Positions 19,041-31,000 of a stretch of DNA of 64,000 nucleotides are shown piece by piece. The DNA is from Aegilops tauschii subsp. strangulata (lineage: Eukaryota; Streptophyta; Magnoliopsida; Poales; Poaceae). A model generated the notes under the pieces. It searched no databases. It saw nothing but the letters and a program-made list of their open reading frames with translations, and was not told the origin of the DNA. Position numbers and translations under genes: made by a program. How positions within the stretch are numbered: the first letter of the stretch is position 1; every line of letters starts with the position of its first letter. The DNA lies in contig NC_053040.3 in the NCBI RefSeq assembly GCF_002575655.3, positions 151,901,148-151,965,147 of the forward strand, in the 5' to 3' direction.

Positions 19041-19479
19041 AAAGACGGCATGATGATGCAGAGGACAACAACCATAACAAACAGTTCAAACTTGGTAGTA
19101 TTATCTTTGTGAAAGTGCGACAAATGTGCTGATCGTGTGCGTCCTGAGAATAATAATTCTAATTGTTGTGCATGTTGATCCTGTGGCACTGATAGAACGA
19201 GCGAATGCATTGCTTGTTTTAAGTATAAATTTCTATTAAAGCTAATTAAATTTAAGTAAAGTGACCACTAACTCCTGTTATTACATTACCAATACAGACC
19301 CGCTCGTGAACCGACGTGTGGCCGAAGGTGCATCTTCTGCCGGGCGTGCAGCGGACGAGGGAGGGGTAGTAACTGTTGTCTCCTGTACACACTCAGCTTA
19401 CTGTTGAATCCAGTTCCCCAAGAGCTGAAAAACGAACTGCTGCCGCCGCCTACACACTCGTTCACTCGAAGAGACTCCA
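19041..19479. other. Spacer and probable leader of the exonuclease relic
   Basis: AT-rich to about 19290, then GC-rich sequence up to the ATG at 19480 which would be its 5' UTR. No other gene seen. Confidence 0.4.
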
Positions 19480-20035
19480 ATGGCGATCCAAGGGGTGAGC
19501 CTGCTGGATATGGACTTCAGCAAGGAGTTCCCCTTTGAGTTCGCCGTTCAGTCCTATGGCTGCACCAAGTTGAATGTGATGTACACCAACGATACGGACT
19601 CGGTGAAGCTCTGCCTCGCCTCAGTCCTATGGCTGCACCAGGTTCTGGAGCATTCACCCGTTTCATCGGCAGCGCCGACTGCACCTTCGCTACGGTGGAG
19701 AGAAGGAAGAACGCGACGATTCGGCCATCTGGTGCAACAAGCTTGTCGACATCCAGAAGCAATACAAGATCATCAGCAACGGGCAGGAGAAGGACTCCGT
19801 GGTTGACCTTGCTGAGACCATCATCGACCCCTGATACGCCAACATGAAAGAAGACGACCTGAACACGTGGGAGGTACCTCTGAATCTAGCCTACATAACC
19901 TACGCGGCCAAGGTCGCATACGCATGCTACGACATGTACAGGCAGATCTTGGATATGAGGGTGTGTCTGCTTCCCGTAACCGACGAGTACACGGACAGCT
20001 GCAGCGTCATGATCAAGCGTGCCAGGAAGGTCTAG
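19480..20035 (+). pseudogene. 3'-5' exonuclease-like gene (WRN-exo family), degenerate
   Basis: From ATG 19480 the frame reads MAIQGVSLLDMDFSKEFPFE and continues through TNDTDSVKLCLASVLWLHQ, then degrades. The rest lies in two other frames: TRFIGSADCTFATVERR, then CNKLVDIQKQYKII with DSVVDLAETIIDP followed by TGA, then YANMKEDDLNTWEVPLNL, ITYAAKVAYACYDMYRQIL, DMRVCLLP, ending at TAG 20033-20035. The order N-terminal strand, then 'VDIQ', 'DLAE', then 'YAAK.AY..Y.MY' matches the end of grass Werner-exonuclease-like proteins as I recall them. The middle carrying the first catalytic Asp/Glu pair (D-x-E) is missing, and the usual YAAKDAY has Val for the catalytic Asp. An internal duplication of 'cagtcctatggctgcaccA/Ggtt' (19549, 19622) marks the site where the middle was lost. 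At least two frameshifts and one stop. Confidence 0.65.
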
Positions 20036-20589
20036 ATGTTGTCCTTTATCTGTTTATAAGCACCTTTATCATCTGAGTGTTTCATGCATTAGCCTATGTG
20101 TCGTAATTATCTGTTTTGTCCGAAATATTTCTTTTAAGAACCCATTAACCTGATTGCTTGTTTTAGTGGCTATTTGCTTATGTATGTAAACTAGTTCACT
20201 TGTCCGTAAAAAAACTAGTTCACTCGGCTGCCGTGCTTTGAATCTCCTTCCTCCCAACATATTCCCCTCCTCAGGTGGACCCAGCAGGTCTCTGAATTTT
20301 CTCCCACTTTCTTTTTCGATGTAAACTGAGTTTTATCCCAGTACTTTCCCCTAGAACCAACTCAATTGTCCCACGTCTAGCCTAAAAAATAATAATACCC
20401 CACGTACTATTAACTCATCAAATTAAAATGATATTTTATTTCGTAAGTTGAAAGTTCTTAGAAAATAATAATAATAATTGTTTATATATAACTTGGCAAG
20501 TTAACTCCTAGTGATTGCGTACATAAGCTTGCAAAGATTTTACTGACGTGCAATCATGTGTTTATGTTTTTATAACATTTCTCCGTCTA
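20036..20589. other. AT-rich spacer
   Basis: No gene. Contains a 12 nt A-rich insertion between direct repeats (20201-20212). The left end of the CACTA block is not resolved here. Confidence 0.5.
20201..20212 (+). mobile_element. 12 nt A-tailed micro-insertion
   Basis: TGTCCGTAAAAA lies between two copies of AACTAGTTCACT (20189-20200, 20213-20224). It has the same layout as the 13463-13477 case. Confidence 0.4.
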
Positions 20590-23500
20590 GCCCAACATGA
20601 TATTTTCACCCAGCCCAGCAAGTCCGCGGATTTCGAGAAAAATGCAAATGGGATTTAAACGGGCAGCATAGATGCTACATCATTGTTTCACCCAGCCCAC
20701 CAAATGGACTAAAAAACAAATGGATTGGCTGACATGTGGGCCAGTAGGTCGAAGCCTAAGAAGGCGTTGGATTTACATCCAACGGCCGGCATTCTTCTTC
20801 AATCTCTCGTCTTCTTCCCCCAGCGCTGCCGGAACCGCCTGCTCCAGCCTTCGGCGTCCAGCGGCGTTGTTTTGCGCTCCTCAGCGAAACGCTACCCCGC
20901 CGACGGGCAGGCCATCCCTCCACTCCGCACCTCCTGTTATTCTCTGCCGAGTGTAGGCCCACCCCGCACCCGAACCAATCAAGTTTCCCACTCCTCTCCG
21001 TCTGCAACTCCACTGCCACGTCTTCCCCATCTCCGGGCCGTTCCAGTCTGGGGCCTCGCCGTCGTCCATCGCCTCGGTGCGCTCGGCGCGGCGTGGTCAA
21101 CATACGAGAGTCATCGAAAGAGGACTGTACGTGGAGAGCCTGACGGCTAGGACCCACGAGGTCCATGGTCGCACGCAAGGAAAGTTCCTCCTTATTACGC
21201 ACTATATGTGCACTGTACATGGGAAGGGCTTCTGTATTTCGTGAAAAAAACGTTCCCCCCGCTGACAGGTCGGACCCACCAGCTATATCTTCGCACGCAA
21301 GGAAGTGCCTCCTTATTACGCACCAAAAAATGAATACCCCCTGCTAGCTGGGACCCACCATAGTGGGTGGCTGACTTGTGGGCCTACTAAGTTGACGAGG
21401 ATGGAGGGTTTTGTCAACTTAGTCAATATGAACGATTCTAGCTCCAGTGACCGTACGATGTCCAACCAACGGCCATAGTGCTTCTTCAACCACTGGTCTT
21501 CTTGCTCCAGTCACCCAAAGCAGCGCCGGTCGTGCCGCGTGCTCCTGCCTCTCGTGGCCGGCTGTGATGCCGCGGAGGCCTCACCGCCCCCTACTACTCC
21601 CACCGCTGGCCCAGGGTATCCCTCTACTCACCCACACCCCCTGTTATTCTGCGGCGACGGCAGCCTCACACCGCAGCCGAACCAGTGAACCCTCATACTC
21701 CTCTCTGCATGGGCATCCACTGCCGCGTCTTCCCCGGCTCCGCGTCGTCCCCTTCCTAGGCCTCGCCGTCGTCCACTGCCTTGGTGCTCTCGGCACGGCG
21801 TGGTCAATGTGGTCAACGACCGACTTCCATCGGAAGAGTACTGTACTTGGAGAGGCTGACAGCTGGGTCCACGGCCACAGACCAGTTTTTTTGTGATTTG
21901 CCAAGTAAGTCGCTTTGTCAGGCCTGTTGGGCTACAAATCTTTCAAGACAAGGAGAGCTTCATTCGGCTGGCCGAGAAAATGGCCTATTAGTAATGAGAA
22001 ATGGGCTGTACATTTTTAAAACACATCAAACCGGCAATTAGTTTCAAATATCTTTTTTCATTTCGAGATTTTAAATTACATTAATTTTTATGCGTGGAGA
22101 ATTTGTTGGATTTTATATTGATATACATTTATTTTTAAAATCAGTTTGAATGTGAGTCGAAATTTCGGGATTAAAAACAGTTCGGACCGCACCGAAATAT
22201 GCAAAATTTCGTATAATTTTTTAACCGTGGCCACAATATGGGCTGTAATGCTAACAAAAAGAATATGGGCTCTAAAAAAACCTTAAGAATTAGCAAATGG
22301 GCTGTAAATTATTAGAAATAATGGCAGATGGGTTGTATACTGTTTTCCACAGATTTGAGGCTTTCCTAAAAAAAGGTTGACGCACAAGCAGTGACTGTTG
22401 GATGTCCATCGAATGGCCGTCGTGCTTCTTCAATCTCTGCTCTTCCTGCTCCAGCCGCTCAAACAAGCGCCAGCGGGACTGCCTGCTCCCTCCTCCCCGT
22501 GGCCGGCTGTGCTGCCGCGCAGGCCTCACCGCCCCACCGTACTCCCATCGCTGGCCTAGCCATCCCTCTACTCACCCACACCTGCTGTTATTCTCCGGCG
22601 ACGGTAGACGAACCAGTAAACCCTCGTACAGTCGTACTCCCCTCCGCATGGGAAACAACTGCCGAGTCTTCCCTGCCTCCGTGTCGTTCCCTTCCTAGGC
22701 CTCGCCGTCGTCCACCGCCCTGGTGCTCTCGGCGCGGCCTGGTCAACGTGGTCAACGACCGACATGCATCTGAAGTGGACTGTATGTGGAGAGGCCGACA
22801 GCTGGGTCCACGGCCGCACGCAAGGAAATGCCTCCTTATTACGCGCAAAATAATGATTCCTCCACCTGACATCAGGGACCCACCGAAAGGGCCTCTGTAT
22901 TTCGCGAAAAAAATGTTACCGCCGCTGACAGCTCGGACCCACCAGTTATATCTTCGCACGCAAGGAAGTGCCTCCTTATTACGCACAAAAAAAATGAATA
23001 CTCCCCCTGTTAGCTGGGACCCAGTATAGTGGCAGGCTGACTTGTGGGCCTACTAAGTTGACGGGGAAGGAGGGCTTTGTCAACTTAGTCAATATGCACG
23101 ATTCTAGCTCCAGTGACCGTACGATATCCATCCAACGGCCGTAGTGCTTCTTCAACCTCTGGTCTTCTTGCTCCAGCCGCCCAAACTAGCACCGGTCGTG
23201 CCTCGTGCTCCTGCCTCCCGTGGCCGGCTGCGATGCGGCGGAGGCCTCACCGCCCCCTACTACTCCCACCGCTTGCTAGGCCATCCCTCTACTCACCCAC
23301 ACCCCCTGTTATTCTGCGGCGACGGCAGCCTCACACCGCAGCGAACCAGTGAACCCTCGTACTCCTCTACGCGTGGGCATCCACTGTCGTGTCTTCCCCG
23401 GCTCCGCGTCGTCCCCTTCCTAGGCCTCGCCGTCGTCCACCGCCCTGGTGCTCTCGGCGCGGTGTGGTCAACGTGGTCAAGGAACGGCTTCCATCGAACG

Positions 23501-23871
23501 TGGACTGTATGTGGAGAGGCTGACAGCTGGGTCCACGGCCGCAGCAAGGAAGTGCCTCCTTATTACGTGCAAAATAATTATTTCTCCACCTGACAGCGGG
23601 GACCCACCGGACGGGCCACCGTATTTCGCGAAAAAAATGTTTGCCCCTGACTGCTGGGACCCACCAGCTACATCTTCGCACGCAAGGAAGTACGTCCGGG
23701 CAAAAAAAACGATTCACCCCCTCTGACTGCTGGGACCCACCAGCTACATCTTCGCAGGCAAGGAAGTGCCTGACAGTCGGTACCCACCTGCACCTGGTCG
23801 AAGCGTACGTAGCGTTGTCATTCTGGTCGCGAACGTGTACGTACATATATACTGGTGGATGTAGAGGCGCG

Positions 23872-23935
23872 CACGTGTCGTAGTAGAGGCGCGTACGTGT
23901 CGTAGTAGAGGCGCGCACGTGGCATGTACACGTAC
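23872..23935. repeat. 24 bp repeat, ~2.6 copies, in the CACTA element
   Basis: GTAGAGGCGCGCACGTGTCGTA with a small variant, in tandem. Rich in ACGT cores. Confidence 0.8.
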
Positions 23936-24076
23936 ATACAGCGGCCAGGGTGCAAGAAAGAAAATACGGCCACGTATGTGTACATACGGACGGGGTCTCG
24001 AACGCCTACTCGCGCATACGTACGGCCAGGGCTCGTGTACATGGCTGGGTCGGAACGGAGAAACAGCGTCGTCGTC

Positions 24077-24530
24077 GTGTTCATAGGGAGGCAACGGAAT
24101 GCGTCGTGTTCATGGGGAGGCAACGGAATGCGTCGTGTTCATGGGGAGGGGTGTGGCGTACCGCAAAATGGAGGAAACGGACCTCCTACGGTCGAAACGG
24201 GGGTCCTGTTGATCGGGAGGAGTGTGGCGTACCGCAAAACGAAGGAAACGGACCTCCTACGGTCGAAATGGGGGTCCTGTTGATCGGGAGGGGTGTGGCG
24301 TACCGCAAAACGGAGGAAACGGACCTCCTACGGTCGAAACGGGGGTCCTGTTGATCGAGAGGGTTGTGGCGTACCGCAAAACGGACGAAACGGACCTCCT
24401 ACGGTCGAAACGGGGGTCCTGTTGATCGGGAGGGGTGTAGCGTACCGCAAAACGGACGAAACGGACCTCCTACGGTCGAAACGGGGGTCCTGTTCATCGG
24501 GAGGGGTGTGGCATACCGCAAAACGGGACT
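24077..24530. repeat. 29 bp and 71 bp tandem arrays in the CACTA subterminal region
   Basis: 24077-24150: 'aggcaacggaatgcgtcgtg'-type unit of 29 bp, about 2.6 copies. 24151-24530: unit of exactly 71 bp starting GTGTGGCGTACCGCAAAA, five full copies (24151, 24222, 24293, 24364, 24435) and a partial. Multiple long frames on both strands arise from this array and are not genes. Confidence 0.95.
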
Positions 24531-25381
24531 CCACGGGATACTGTTCATCTCCACCGTTGACCTCCTCCAGCCTCCACGGGCTACCGTCGACCTCCTCCAG
24601 CCTCCACGGGCTCCTGTTCATCTAGCCTCCACCGCGCGCTACTCCACCGGCTACTGTTCAACCACCCCTCCACGGGCACCCCTCCACCGTCTACTGTTCA
24701 TCCAGCCCTCCACACCACGGGGTCCTGTTCAACCACCCCTCCACGGGCACCCCTCCATCGTCTACTGTTCATCCAGCCCTCCACAACATGGGGTCTTGTT
24801 CATCTAGAGGCAACGCCACCGCTCACTGTTCATCCACCCCCCCCCCCCGCAACGCTCACTGTTCATCCCAGAGGCAGCATCGATCGGCTTTAGTTAGCAG
24901 CAGTAGCGAAGGAACCGCTCGATCGGGTTCAGTTAACAGCCATCGATCGATCGCTCGGGTTCAGTAACGCGTACCCTGCAGTGCAATCGCTCGGGTTCAG
25001 TTAGAGCCCAACGCCTCGCTCGGGTTCAGTTAGAGCCAACGCCTCGCACACACGCGCGTACGTGCATGAGAGAAACGCGCATCGCTCGGCCCCCGACCTC
25101 CCACCGTAACCGGGAACTCGCCGAAATTTTCCTCGCCCTCGCTTCTACCACGGTTTTTTCCGTCATGGACGGCCCAAAGAATGTCATGCAGCTGCGTCTC
25201 CGGCCCGCCCAGGACGAAAAGCCCATTTTCTGTCATGATTTTTTGTCATAGAAGTAGGAGCCCACCACATCTATGATGATACCGGGTTTTGTCACAATTA
25301 TCGTCATAGAAGTGTCATATGTATGACAGAAAAAAAATCGTTCGGCCCAAAATGTCACGGATGTGTCTTTTTTTTGTAGTG

Positions 25382-26269
25382 TGAGTCCTACTGCTTAGGA
25401 GTAAGAGTAACAAATCCTCAATGAACACAAAGGGGGACACATATTCCTTCGACGGAAATATAGATCAGTTGCTCCTCTCTCTTTTCCCTCAAACGAGTAT
25501 AATGATTTGATGGAGGGATGTGGAGGTTTTCAAGTTTTTAAGCTTTTGAGAAATAAAGCAAGGGAGAGAGAAATCTCAACTCAAACAATGTGGAAAGGAT
25601 AACCCTTGGGGAAGAAGTGGCCCTTATATAGGTCCGCTTGAAAATTTCCTGTTGGGCTCTCCTTGCGCCTCCCGAAATGTCTCTTGGGAGTCTCCGGGAC
25701 AACTTTCCGAGGCATCTCGAATTCCACGACCGACTCTGGAGCATTAACCTCCGACAGGCACAAGATGCCTCTGATGTCTACACATAAACACCAGATGGGC
25801 GCCAGAATCCATACATGCCGGATTCCTAAGTTGACTATGGGAGGTCTAGGTTCCGAGATCGTATCTGGTGTAATATCCGGTAGGCACCGGTAGCTTCCGA
25901 TGTCATATGTCAATAATAAATATAGGGAGGTCCACACCTTGCTCACCATGCATGGTTGTCTTCAATTTTCTCCTAGGGTCGAAGAGTCCAATAGATCATG
26001 TCATCTCCAAGCTCTTCAAGGCGAGCCAGCACACGATTTTCTTTTCAAGAATGCTCAGGAGTCTCTCAGGACCTCGCCAAACATTCGAAAGATGGCGTGC
26101 TTGGTTCGACATCAAGCCTCATGCAGCCGAGCTAATGACGGACTCAGGGCTACTGATGGCACACCATACCGGGGCAACCTTAACTTGTACTCTAGACATG
26201 TGTACTAGTAGTTCTAATAGGACTCTACTATTTAACCGACTTCGGTCCATATAACTTTACCCCTCGTAC
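25382..26269. other. Left part of an older LTR-like remnant
   Basis: Begins directly after the CACTA end and is cut by the Copia element at 26270. It resumes at 38128 with 'acctatataaggggagg', a TATA-like core, so it was probably the U3 of an unidentified LTR. No coding sequence. Confidence 0.45.
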
Positions 26270-27985
26270 TGAAGGAAATATGCCCTAGAGGCAATAATAA
26301 AGTTATTATTTATTTCCTTATTTCATGATAAATGTTTAATATTCATGCTAGAATTGTATTAACCGGAAACTTAGTACATGTGTGAATACATAGACAAACA
26401 AAGTGTCACTAGTATGCCTCTACTTGACTAGCTCGTTAATCAAAGATGGTTAAGTTTCCTAGCCATAGACATCAGTTGTCATTTGATGAACGGGATCACA
26501 TCATTAGAGAATGATGTGATTGACAAGACCCATCCGTTAGCTTAGCATTATGATCGTTGAGTTTTATTGCTATTGCTTTCTTCATGACTTATACATGTTC
26601 CTCTGACTATGAGATTATGTACCGGAGGAACACTTAGTGTGCTATCAAACGTCACAACGTAACTGGGTGATTATAAAGATGCTCTACAGGTGTCTCCGAT
26701 GGTGTTTGTTGAGTTAGCATAGATCGATATTAGGATTTGTCACTCCGATTGTCGGAGAGGTATCTCTGGGCCCTCGCAGTAATGCACATCACTATAAGCC
26801 TTGCAAGCAATGTGACTAATGAGTTAGTTACGGGATGATGCATTACGGAATGAGTAAAGAGACTTGCCGGTAACGAGATTGAACTAGGTATTGAGATATC
26901 GACGATCGAATATCGGGCAAGTAACATACCGATGACAAAGGGAACAACGTATGTTGTTATGCGGTTTGACCGATAAAGGTCTTCATGGAATATGTAGGAG
27001 CCAATATGAGCATCCAGGTTCCGCTATTGGTTATTGACCGGAGATGTGTCTCGGTCATGTCTACCTATTTCTCGAACCCGTAGGGTCCGCACGCTTAACG
27101 TTCGATGACGATTTGTATTATGAGTTATGTGATTTGATGTACCGAAGGTTGTTCGGAGTCCCGGATAAGATCACGGACATGACGAGGAGTCTCGAAATGG
27201 TCGAGACATAAAGATTGATATATTGGAAGGTTATATTCGGACACCGAAAAGGTTCCGAAGTGTATCGGGTATTTTTTGGAGTACCGGGAGGTTACCGGAA
27301 CCCCCTGGGGAGTCTATGGGCCTTATTGGGCCATAGTGGAGAAAGAGGGCAGCAAGCAAGGTGTGGGGCGCGCCCCCTAGGCCCAAACTGAATTGGTTTA
27401 GGGTTTGGGGGCCGGCCCCTCTTTCCTTCTCCCCTCCTCCTCTTTCCTCCTTCTCCTAGTAGGAATAGGAAAGGGGGGGCAAACCTACTTGGAGTAGGAT
27501 TGCCCCCCCTCGGCGCGCGCCTCCTCCTAGGCCGGCCTCCTTCTCCCTCCCTCCTTTATATACGTGGGGAGGGGGCACCCCAAAGACACACCAAGATTTG
27601 TCTTAGCCGTGTGCGGTGCCCCCCTCCACAGTTACACACCTTGGTCATATCGTCGTAGTGCTTAGGCGAAGCCCTGCGCCGGTAACTTCATCATCATCGT
27701 CACCATGTCGTCGTGCTGATGGAACTCTCCCTCGGCCTCAACTGGATCAAGAGCTCGAGGGACGTCATCGAGTTGAACGTGTGCTGAACGTGGAGGTGCC
27801 GTACGTTCGGTACTTGGATCGGTTGGATCGCGAAGACGTTCGACTACATCAACCGCGTTACTAAACGCTTCCGCTTTCGGTCTATGAGGGTACCTGGACA
27901 CACTCTCCCCGCTCGTTGCTATGCTTCTCCTAGATAGATCTTGCATGACGTAGGCAAATTTTTTGAAATATTACGTTCCCCAACA
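26270..27985 (+). repeat. 5' LTR of Copia A
   Basis: 1716 bp, starts TGAAGGAAATATGCCC and ends CCCCAACA. TATA core TTTATATACG at about 27555 followed by a GC-rich leader. Compared with the 3' LTR it lacks ~11 bp near 26618 ('gattatg' directly followed by 'taccggagg'). Confidence 0.95.
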
Positions 27986-27986
27986 G

Positions 27987-28000
27987 TGGTATCAGAGCCA
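27987..28000 (+). other. Primer binding site of Copia A
   Basis: TGGTATCAGAGCCA, one base after the LTR, complementary to the 3' end of plant initiator Met-tRNA. Confidence 0.93.
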
Positions 28001-31000
28001 CGTCTATGCATAGATGTTATATGCACAAGTAGAACACAAAGAGTTGTGGGCGATAATAGTCATACTGCTTACCAGCATGTCATACTTTGATTCAGCGGTA
28101 TTGTTGGATGAAGCAGCCCAGATCGACATTACGCGTACGCTTACGCGAGACTGGTTCTACCGACGTGCTTTGCACACAGGTGGCTGGTGGGTGTCAGTTT
28201 CTCCAACTTTAGTTGAATCGAGTGTGACTACGCCCGATCCTTGTTGAAGGTTAAAACAGCACACTTGACGAAAAATCGTTGTGGTTTTGATGCGTAGGTA
28301 AGAATGGTTCTTGCTAAGCCCGTAGCAGCCACGTAAAACTTGCAACTACAAAGTAGAGGACATCTAACTTGTTTTTGCAGGGCATGTTGTGATGTGATAT
28401 GGTCAAGACGTGATGAGATATAAATTGTTGTATGAGATGATCATGTTTTGTTAAAGTTATTGGCAAGTGGCAGGAGCCTTATGGTTGTCTCTTTATTGCA
28501 TAAGATGCAAGTGCCATATAATTGATTTACTTTATCGCTATGCGATAGCAATAGTTGCAAAAGCAATATAGTTGGCGAGACGACCATGTGATGACACGTT
28601 GATAAAGATCAAGATGATGGAGATCATTGTGTCATGCCGGTGATGATGGAGATCATAATGGTACTTTAGAGATGGAGATCAAAGGCACAAGATGATGATG
28701 GTATTGGGGAACGTAGCAATAATTCAAAATTTTCCTACGTGTCACCAAGATCAATCTAGGAGATGCTAGCAACGAGAGAGAGGGAGTGCATCTTCATACC
28801 CTTGAAGATCGCTAAGCGGAAGCGTTACAAGAACGCGGTTGATGGAGTCGTACTCGCGGCGATTCAAATCGCGGAAGATCCGATCTAGCGCCGAACGGAC
28901 GGCGCCTCCGCGTTCAACACACGTACAGCCCGGGGACGTCTCCTCCTTCTTGATCCAGCAAGGGGAGAGGAGAAGTTGAGGGAGAACTCCAGTAGCACGA
29001 CGGCATGGTGGCAATGGAGCTCGTGGTTCTCCGGCAGGGCTTCGCCAAGCACTACGGAGGAGGAGGAGATGTATGAGGAGGAAGGGGGCTGCGCCAAGGG
29101 AAGGGTGCAGCTGCCCTCTCTCTCCCTCACTATATATAGGGGGAAGGGGGTGGAGGAGGCGCCCTAGGGTTCCCTAGGGGAGGGGCGGCGGCCACAGGGG
29201 AAACCCTAGATGGGTTTGGGCGCCCCCACCCCTGGGAAACTTGCCCCCCAAGCCGGGAGGGGTGGCTGCCCTAGGGGAGGCGCCCCCACCTCTCCACGTT
29301 ACGTGAGAGGGGTTGGGAGGGGCGCACAGCCCCTTAGTGGGCTGGTGTGCCCCCTCCCCTTGGCCCATAAGGCCCCCCAACGCTTGTCGGGGCCTCCGAA
29401 ACACCTTTCGGTCACGCTGGTCGTCACCCGGTACTCCCAGAACAATTCCGGACTCCAATACCCTTCGTCCAATATATCGATCTTCACCTCCGGACCACTC
29501 TGGAGTTCCTCGTCACGTCCGGGATATCATCCGGGACTCCGAACAACCTTCGGTAACCACATACTATTTCCCATAACAACTCTAGCGTCACCGAACCTTA
29601 AGTGTGTAGACCCTACGGGTTCGGGAACCATGCAGACATGACCGAGACACCTCTCCGGCCAATAACCAATAGCGGGATCTGGATACCCATATTGGCTCCC
29701 ACATGTTCCACGATGATCTCATCGGATGAACCACGATGTCGGGGATTCAATCAACCCCGTATACAATTCCCTTTGTCTATCGGTATGTTACTTGCCCGAG
29801 ATTCGATCGTCGGTATCCCAATACCTCGTTCAATCTCATTACAACAAGTCTCTTTACTCGTTCCGTAACGCATGATCCCGTGGCTAACTCCTTAGTCACA
29901 TTGAGCTCATTATGATGATGCATTACCGAGTGGGCCCAGAGATACCTCTCCGTCATACGGAGTGACAAATCCCAGTCTCGATTCGTGCCAACCCAACAGA
30001 CACTTTCGGAGATACCGGTAGTGCACCTTTATAGCCACCCAGTTACGTTGTGACATTTTGTACATCCAAAGCATTCCTACGGTATCCGGGAGTTGCACAA
30101 TCTCATGGTCTAAGGAAACGATACTTGACATTAGAAAAGCTCTAGCAAACGAACTACACGATCTTGTGCTATGCTAGGATTGGGTCTTGTCCATCACATC
30201 ATTCTCCTAATGATGTGATCCTGTTATCAATGACATCCAATGTCCATGGTCAGGAAACCATAACCATCTATTGATCAACGAGCTAGTCAACTAGAGGCTT
30301 ACTAGGGACATGTTGTGGTCTATGTATTCACACATGTATTACGGTTTCCAGTTAATACAATTATAGCATGAACAATAGACAATTATCATGAACAAGGAAA
30401 TACAATAATAACCATTTTATTATTGCCTCTAGGGCATATTTCCAACAGATGGCCATATCATGTCACATATTTTGATTGCATGTGATGTTTATCTTTTATA
30501 CATCTTATTTTTCTTAGTTTGCCGGTAGCTTTATAAGATGATCCCTTACTAAAATTTAAAGGTATAAGTGTTCTCCCTGAGTATGCACCGTTGCGACAGT
30601 TCTTCGTGCTGAGACACCACATGATGATCGGGTGTGATAAGCTCTACGTTCACATACAACGGGTGCAAGCCAGTTTTGCACACACAGAATACTCGAGTTA
30701 AACTTGACGAGCCTAGCATATGCAGATATGGCCTCGGAACACTGAGACCGAAAGGTCGAGCGTGAATAATATAGTAGATACGATCAACATAGTGATGTTC
30801 ACCATTGAAAACTACTCCATCTCACGTGATGATCGGACATGGTTTAGTTGATATGGATCACGTGATCATTTAGATGACTAGAGGGATGTCTATCTAAGTG
30901 GGAGTTCCTAAGTAATATGATTAATTGAACTTTAATTTATCATGCACTTAGTCTTGTTAGTATTTGCAAATTATGGTGTAGATCAATAGCTCGCGATGTA
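28001..31000 (+). other. Leader of Copia A, interrupted by a solo LTR
   Basis: Non-coding internal leader. The part from 30453 to about 31000 matches, in reverse, the leader remnant of Copia B at 63514-63947 ('gtgttctccctgagtatgca', 'gctgagacaccac.tgatga'). Confidence 0.7.
28702..30447 (-). mobile_element. Solo LTR, Angela/WIS type
   Basis: 1746 bp with exact 5 bp target duplication GATGG (28697-28701, 30448-30452). Read on the minus strand it begins TGTTGGAAATATGCCCTAG. The other end is CCCCAATA, one base off the canonical CAACA. TATA core 'CTATATATAG' at about 29130. No internal region: the element was removed by LTR-LTR recombination. Confidence 0.95.

Larger units (their letters stand above)
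20590..25381 (-). mobile_element. Non-autonomous CACTA transposon, one end identified
   Basis: The end at 25381 reads CACTACAAAAAAAAGACACA on the minus strand, with a subterminal region typical of Triticeae CACTA elements (repeated GAACAG/CTGTTCATC and 'cgctcgggttcagttagagc' motifs, 24530-25050). 20.7-23.8 kb holds four copies of a ~600 bp GC-rich module (from about 20765, 21460, 22390, 23115) sharing 'gtgcttcttcaa', 'ggccggctg.g', 'ccatccctctactcaccc', 'ggcctcgccgtcgtcca' and 'acgcaaggaagtgcctcctt'. The modules look like exon-derived sequence, but no frame is conserved, so they are not genes. AT-rich linkers repeat 'atgggctgta' (22000-22350). No transposase is present. The opposite CACTA end was not found, so the left boundary is where the modules start. 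Confidence 0.75.

Noticed and set aside
20672..23918. Long GC-rich frames on both strands, up to 212 codons
   Set aside because: They shift frame between the four module copies and match no domain. The modules belong to the CACTA element.
23924..24807. Overlapping long frames with WRTAKRRKRTSYGRNGG-type repeats
   Set aside because: Products of the 71 bp subterminal array of a CACTA element, open in several frames.
27616..27946. Frames in the Copia LTRs (also 37752-38166)
   Set aside because: They occur at equivalent positions in both LTRs and have no domains; LTR shadows.
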